DNA from: Brasilonema sp. CT11
Lineage (GTDB): Bacteria > Cyanobacteriota > Cyanobacteriia > Cyanobacteriales > Nostocaceae
DNA length: 37,087 nt
NCBI RefSeq assembly: GCF_017982655.1
Contig: NZ_JABXYX010000075.1
Location: 1 to 37,087, forward strand
Direction: 5' to 3'
The notes below the pieces were generated by a model. The model did not search any database. It saw only the letters and a program-made list of their open reading frames with translations, and had not been told where the DNA came from. Shown in pieces: positions 32,755 through 37,087 of this stretch. The first letter of the stretch is position 1. Each line of letters begins with the position of its first letter. The position numbers and the translations under genes are program-made.

Positions 32755-33678
32755 ATGAATTGGAGTGCTGCATTACCAACATTTTTCATTACCTTAAGAG
32801 AAGGTGTCGAAGCTGCTTTAGTTGTCGGAATCGTCTTTGCCTGTTTACAGCAAGCTGAACAACAAAGGTTGCATCGTTGGGTATACTTAGGTGTTATCAG
32901 CGGCACTTTAGCTAGTTTTGTTGTCGGTTTACTACTAAATCTGGGAATCCAAGGATTGCAGACATCTGATTTGCTGTATGCACCTGTCTTCAAGCAACTT
33001 TTCGAGGTGGGACTGGGCGTAATTGCGATCGCCATGCTCAGTTGGATGCTAATCTGGATGACACGACAAGCACGATTTCTTAAAGCAGAAATCGAAGGCT
33101 CTGTTAAAACTGCTTTAGGTGAAGACAATCGCGCAGCTTGGGCGATTTTCAGCTTAATTTTTATTGCCGTATTTCGGGAAGGTTTAGAAACGGCTTTGTT
33201 TATCGTCGCTAAGTTTCAAGAAGGTTGGACACCCGTACTTGGGGCAATAGGAGGACTAAGTATGGCAGTTCTCATCGGGATGCTACTGTTTAAATGGAGT
33301 ATCCGCATCAACTTGAGCAAATTTTTCCAGGTGATGGGCGTGTTCCTGCTGCTGATTGTCTCTGGATTAGTGATTTCTGCACTCCGCCATCTTGATGCGG
33401 CGGCGATCGCCTTCAGTCAAATCAATTCCTCAGTTGCTGATGCTTGCGGACAAGGAAATACTTCTTGTATTTTAGGCCCACAAATTTGGGATCTCTCAGG
33501 TATTTTACCCGATCGACAGTTTCCTGGAATTTTGCTGAAAACTTTATTTGGCTATACGCAAAAACTCTATTTCGTTCAGGCTGTAGGATATCTTCTGTTT
33601 TGGGTGGTTGTGGGTAGCCTCTATTTCCGCAGTCTTAGCCAACCCACACAATTAAAGCCAGCCACCAAACTCAATTAG
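32755..33678 (+). CDS. FTR1-family high-affinity iron permease
   Basis: The 307-residue membrane protein has about seven helices. The two REGxE iron-binding motifs are at 15-19 (TLREGVEAAL) and 141-145 (VFREGLETAL). It follows the EfeU/Ftr1 pattern, importing Fe(III) or Fe(II) from the periplasm. EfeO/EfeB partners are absent here. A short loop after helix 5 has Cys residues (DACGQGNTSCILGP, about 230-243). The start is at the end of a 14-bp tandem repeat without a ribosome site. A G-run motif follows its stop by 17 bp. Confidence 0.92.
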   Translation: MNWSAALPTFFITLREGVEAALVVGIVFACLQQAEQQRLHRWVYLGVISGTLASFVVGLLLNLGIQGLQTSDLLYAPVFKQLFEVGLGVIAIAMLSWMLIWMTRQARFLKAEIEGSVKTALGEDNRAAWAIFSLIFIAVFREGLETALFIVAKFQEGWTPVLGAIGGLSMAVLIGMLLFKWSIRINLSKFFQVMGVFLLLIVSGLVISALRHLDAAAIAFSQINSSVADACGQGNTSCILGPQIWDLSGILPDRQFPGILLKTLFGYTQKLYFVQAVGYLLFWVVVGSLYFRSLSQPTQLKPATKLN

Positions 33679-34070
33679 GACTCTGAAGAAACACAGGGGT
33701 GTAAGGGTGTAGGGGTGTAAGGGTGTAGGGGAGCCAGTACTGCAGGAGGGTCTCCCTCCGTAGGTATCTGGCGTGAAAAGGGTGTTTTTTCCATTCGCGC
33801 AGCGTGCTGTATGCTGGCAGTTGAACTGCTCTTAAAAAGGAGGGAACTAAGTACTGCATTTCATAAATCCGTATCGAAAAGTGTCATGCTGTAGACGCTT
33901 TGCGGCTTCCCGCAGGGTGCGTAACGCAGTGAAGCGAAGCATCTGGGATTCTTCGTTCCGCTTCGCTCTACTCAGAATGACACACATAACGCTACGAACT
34001 TGTGCAATGTTGTACTAAGCCCCCTTTTTAAGAGGGTTGGGGGATCTCTTGCGCGTAAGTCCGAATGACA
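33679..34070. other. Intergenic region with G-run tandem repeat and dispersed repeats
   Basis: There is no gene. GGGGTGTAA-GGGTGTA units (33696-33731) give five G-runs. Further on, GCAGGAGGGTCTCCCTCCG (33744 on) and GAAGCGAAGC...GCTTCGCTC are dispersed hairpins. AGAGGGTTGGGGGATCTC near 34031 is another repeat before the CHAT gene's stop. Confidence 0.5.
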
Positions 34071-36368
34071 TTACACTCTTGCACGCTTTTTCAAAACAGG
34101 AGTTAAATGTTCTGGAATCCCATCTAATTGAATAACATTACATCCCAACTTATAAGCAAACTCAACAGATTCCCCTGCACATAGCGCATTGTAAAAACCT
34201 GTAGCAAATTTAATGGCGGCTTTATCGCCGATCGCTTTGTTCATACCAATCACATAGGGGATGTGAGTGGCGATCGCACTCGCTTGGACTTCTGAATAAC
34301 AAGCGTTGAGGACAACACACTCAATGTCACTGGCAAACAACTTGAACAGTTCAGCCAGTGCAACGGTATCTACTAACCGCACGTTCCCGGCTTCATCTTC
34401 TAGTACTAAACCATCATCTCCTGAACCGTGACCGCTAAAGTGAACAAATTGCGGTTTAAAATCAAGTAGCGCTTGGTAAACTTCTTGAGTACGTACAGCC
34501 CACCTTTGTTTGAGATCAAAGGACTCACGTTTTTTAGCTCGTCGTAATCCCGCGTCAATTTCTCGAATCTCTTCGCCTAACCGTAAGGGCGATGTGTTTT
34601 TTGGGTTAGATGCCAGAATCAGGATTGTTTTGACAGGGGTGTTAGTTTTTGGGGTAGAATCACTTGAGGAGTAGTCACTGAACGTAGTGTTTCCTTGGTT
34701 CTGATAGGTTTGAGCATAAAAACTGGGGCGTTGCAGTGCCGTTTCTACCATATTTTCTAAACTACGAATTCTACTATCTTTTTCTGCTATCAATTTTTGT
34801 ATTTCTTGCTCTGCTAATGCTTTTAATTGATTGTAAATTTCAAAATATTCAGCACTGAGTTGAGACTTATCAACATTCTCTGCAGTTTTAGCACGAAGTA
34901 AAAATTTATTTTCACCCCGCTTCTCCATTGCCACAATTTCTAATTCAGCATCAGGATGTTTCTCTGCTAACTCTTTGAATGAAATCGCGATGGCTCGCGG
35001 GTCAACACCTTGGTTATGATAAAGGTCGAGGGTGTCAACAATAGGCTTGATGAAATCACCAAATTCCCCATCTCCAAAAACCTCTTCTCTGTTATCCGGT
35101 TTACGCAGAGGATCAGGATCTTCTTTTGTGGGTTGCCGCATATAAACGTATTCGCACCGCACTCCATCAAATTTGGTGTCGCTGGTAATGCCCCAATCTT
35201 TGATGTATGCACCAGTAAGAGTCGCGCCTGTAAAATCAGTTCCGTCTAACTGTGCTTGTATTAACTTTGCTCTGGATAAATCCGCATCTTGTAAATTAGC
35301 TTTGCTCAAGTCTGTGCCAATAAAGCTGGCATCTACTAAGTTTACTCCTGTAAAGTTGACCCCTCGCAGATCTTCACGATCAAAAATCAAATCTATTCCA
35401 AATCCAGTAACAAGTACCATCAGCACGTGTACTTTCTGAAGGTAAGTTCTCCCAGGACGAGCAAACTCAAGCTTTTTAGTTCTGCGGAAACACGTACGAG
35501 TCAAATTAGCTTCTCTAAAATCTGTATTTTTGAGCGTAGCTCCTGTAAAATTAGCATCAGTTAAGTCAGCTTTGCAAAAACTTGTACCGCCAAAAGCGGC
35601 AAAAGCAACAGCGATGTTGCGAATCAATACATACTTTAGATCTCCCTTCAATGCACAACAACTAATATATGTGCTAAATATTACTAGTAATCCGGCGACG
35701 GCGACGGCGACGGCGAAGGCGAAGGCGACGGGTTCGTCCAAGGTTCCGGTTCCAGCTAAGGCTAAGGCTCTGGATAAGGCTCCGGCTAAGGCTAAGGCGA
35801 AGGCGAAGGCTAAGGCGAAGGCGAAGGCTAAGGTTAAGGCGAAGGCGAAGGCTAAGGCTAAGGCTAAGGCTAAGGCTCCGGCTAAGGCTAAGGCGAAGGC
35901 GAAGACTCCGGCTCCGGATAAAGCGATTACTCCGACTCCCAGTCCGGCTCCGGCTCCGGATAAGGCTTCGGCTCCGCCGACGACGAAGGCTGCGGCTACG
36001 ACTCCTAAAGCTACCTGTATTCCTTGACGAATTGTAACAAGAAATAAAATAATAATTACAATCATAGTATAAAAACCCGTCATCTGATTGTCTAAGTTAA
36101 CTCTCCCGAATGTCAGAGATGTCAAATATCCAACATAAGTTGATAAAAATCCTGATACTCCGGCCATCACCCAAGAAACAACTACAAGCAGAGTAGCCCA
36201 ACGCTTTTGCAGTCCCGCTTTGGCATGACTGAAGTTAGCACCTGTGAGGTTGGCACCGCTAAAATCAGCGCTTCGGATATCTGCACCGCTAAAGTTCGCC
36301 CCTTCAAGGTTTTGATTTTTAAATGATCGCCCGATAAGATTTTGCCCTGAGTAATCTTGTGGTGGCAT
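34071..36368 (-). CDS. Membrane pentapeptide-repeat protein with C-terminal CHAT (caspase-like) protease domain
   Basis: The 765-residue protein has, in order: pentapeptide repeats 5-48 (A[N/D]FSGAN units); membrane helices about 57-83 and 97-128; a low-complexity hydrophobic part 130-230 of Ala-Leu and Ala-Phe dipeptides; a further helix near 226-240; a second pentapeptide block 262-395 interrupted by helix 311-328; a mixed domain 425-495 (FIKPIVDTLDLYHNQGVDPRAI...); a coiled coil 505-545; a Ser/Thr linker; and CHAT 580-745. CHAT has His647 (HFSGHGSGDDG) and Cys690 (VVLNACYS), the protease dyad. CHAT proteases are effectors in caspase-like and phage-defence pathways. The role here as a membrane-anchored death or signalling protease is inference. 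The next 700 bp hold no partner gene. Confidence 0.9.
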   Translation of the reverse strand: MPPQDYSGQNLIGRSFKNQNLEGANFSGADIRSADFSGANLTGANFSHAKAGLQKRWATLLVVVSWVMAGVSGFLSTYVGYLTSLTFGRVNLDNQMTGFYTMIVIIILFLVTIRQGIQVALGVVAAAFVVGGAEALSGAGAGLGVGVIALSGAGVFAFALALAGALALALALAFAFALTLAFAFALAFAFALALAGALSRALALAGTGTLDEPVAFAFAVAVAVAGLLVIFSTYISCCALKGDLKYVLIRNIAVAFAAFGGTSFCKADLTDANFTGATLKNTDFREANLTRTCFRRTKKLEFARPGRTYLQKVHVLMVLVTGFGIDLIFDREDLRGVNFTGVNLVDASFIGTDLSKANLQDADLSRAKLIQAQLDGTDFTGATLTGAYIKDWGITSDTKFDGVRCEYVYMRQPTKEDPDPLRKPDNREEVFGDGEFGDFIKPIVDTLDLYHNQGVDPRAIAISFKELAEKHPDAELEIVAMEKRGENKFLLRAKTAENVDKSQLSAEYFEIYNQLKALAEQEIQKLIAEKDSRIRSLENMVETALQRPSFYAQTYQNQGNTTFSDYSSSDSTPKTNTPVKTILILASNPKNTSPLRLGEEIREIDAGLRRAKKRESFDLKQRWAVRTQEVYQALLDFKPQFVHFSGHGSGDDGLVLEDEAGNVRLVDTVALAELFKLFASDIECVVLNACYSEVQASAIATHIPYVIGMNKAIGDKAAIKFATGFYNALCAGESVEFAYKLGCNVIQLDGIPEHLTPVLKKRARV
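35692..36005. repeat. Hexanucleotide microsatellite encoding the Ala-Leu/Ala-Phe membrane region
   Basis: The + strand shows long runs of GCTAAG, GCGAAG and GCTCCG hexamers. On the minus strand they read as GCx-TTy/CTT-type codons for alternating Ala-Phe and Ala-Leu. The six-base unit keeps the frame whatever the copy number. Confidence 0.92.
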
Positions 36369-37087
36369 AAATCACGCATTGATAAAGTGCTGTTAGAATG
36401 TCATACAAATTTCGCACTTTATTTTCCGGGTTGTTGAAAAAATTATACAATCTTTTTCTGGTGTTGCAAAAAGAGGGGATGAAGTAATACAGTTCGGTTA
36501 AGATCAGAACGCCTGCGGCGACAGAGTTAAAGCTGAGTCCTTCGGACACGCTGCGCGAACGACTTCGCTCAGCTTTAACCCTGAGCGTAGCCGAAGGGTT
36601 AAAAAGGGGGTTGGCGGCATTATATCAAGTTTGCCTGTTTGCTTATAAACCCCGCCCCAACCTCCCCCCGGCTTTGGCTTACGCCAAAACCGCCCCTCTC
36701 CTTAGTAAGGAGAGGGGATGTGATAGCGGAGCGTGGCGTTAACAATTGCATAATTTTATTTAAATCATTTGCTTTTTTATATACACATTGTTCAAAACCT
36801 CACCCTCGCTTGAATCGGCGCTAAAATCTTTCCCTCTCCGAAATCGCGGAGAGGGATGCCCGATAGGGCAGGGTGAGGTTTTGCTGGGTTGGGGGGATAT
36901 TTATATCAGGTTCGGTTAATTAGTTATGAGTTTCGCTCTGGTCTGAACCCCACCCCTCAATCCCTTTCAAGGGTAGGTTTTTTGGAATCTCGAAAATAGT
37001 TGAGAAAATTCTCAGGTATTTAACGTAGTTTGGTCGTTTCAGGATTTAAGGGTCGGCTGAAATCGTCAAAAAATGACCAAATCCAAA
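36369..37087. other. Repeat-rich intergenic region at the window end
   Basis: There is no gene. Hairpins: GTTAAAGCTGAG (36526-36537) with CTCAGCTTTAAC (36568-36579); TTAACCCT...AGGGTTAA (36576-36603); CCCCTCTCCTT-agt-AAGGAGAGGGG (36693-36717); CCCTCTCCG...CGGAGAGGG (about 36831-36855). The promoter of the CHAT gene must lie in the first hundred bases, but I cannot place it. Confidence 0.5.

Noticed and set aside
35530-36027. A + strand frame coding a histone-H1-like Ala-Lys repeat protein
   Set aside because: It is the antisense reading of the hexamer repeat within the CHAT gene; the minus-strand frame covers 765 codons with recognisable domains.

Overview
The window comes from a cyanobacterium, most likely a filamentous, probably heterocystous (Nostocales-type) one. 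The sequence evidence is a photosystem II D2 gene (psbD), a cyanobacterial UPF0367 gene, a CbiG-CobJ fusion, many HIP1 octamers (GCGATCGC) in most genes, and abundant short palindromic repeats between genes. The species cannot be named from this.

Region 1 (1-12.3 kb) is an accessory, partly decayed region. It opens with the 3' half of an asparagine-synthase-type amidotransferase. A flavoprotein pseudogene follows, split by a 460-bp repeat-rich insertion with a 6-bp target duplication. Next is a compact fatty-acid/polyketide locus on the + strand: a one-module PKS (KS-AT-ACP), a fatty acyl-AMP ligase with its own ACP, and a cytochrome P450. The PKS lacks the KS HGTGT histidine and has a degenerate AT. 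Behind the P450 lies a broken aspartyl/asparaginyl beta-hydroxylase fragment that has lost an iron ligand. An internally deleted TnpB-type IS gene comes next. A small double-glycine-leader secreted peptide gene sits between two hairpins that resemble IS right ends. FAAL-ACP plus PKS plus P450 implies a lipid-primed metabolite, but no NRPS, reductive domain or thioesterase is present, so the pathway is either partial or works with genes elsewhere.

Region 2 (12.3-24 kb) is mostly housekeeping: ComB-like phosphatase (-), a BlaI/M56-peptidase regulatory pair (+), a heptose-phosphate adenylyltransferase followed by a GNAT pseudogene, a secreted Thr/Pro/Lys repeat protein, glycerol kinase, tRNA-Asn(GUU), a NYN-domain nuclease, an ECF-type ATPase with UPF0367, a stand-alone psbD carrying Pro at position 233, and CbiG-CobJ.

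Region 3 (23.8-31.3 kb) starts with a RelE-like toxin-antitoxin pair bracketed by a 50-bp duplicate of the cobJ 3' end. It continues with an exported tyrosinase, a ureidoglycolate-lyase-like protein, a DoxX protein and pyrB (all -), then a CBS-domain protein and a CAP-domain protein (+).

Region 4 (31.3-37.1 kb) holds a small hypothetical gene, a Uma2-type nuclease, a headless Lys/His-rich reading frame that ends in four palindromes spaced 30-31 bp apart, an FTR1 iron permease followed by a G-quadruplex-type motif, and a 765-residue protein. That protein joins pentapeptide repeats, a microsatellite-encoded Ala-Leu/Ala-Phe membrane region and a C-terminal CHAT caspase-like protease. It is the best candidate in the window for an unusual, perhaps undescribed, effector. 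The last 700 bp are repeats only.
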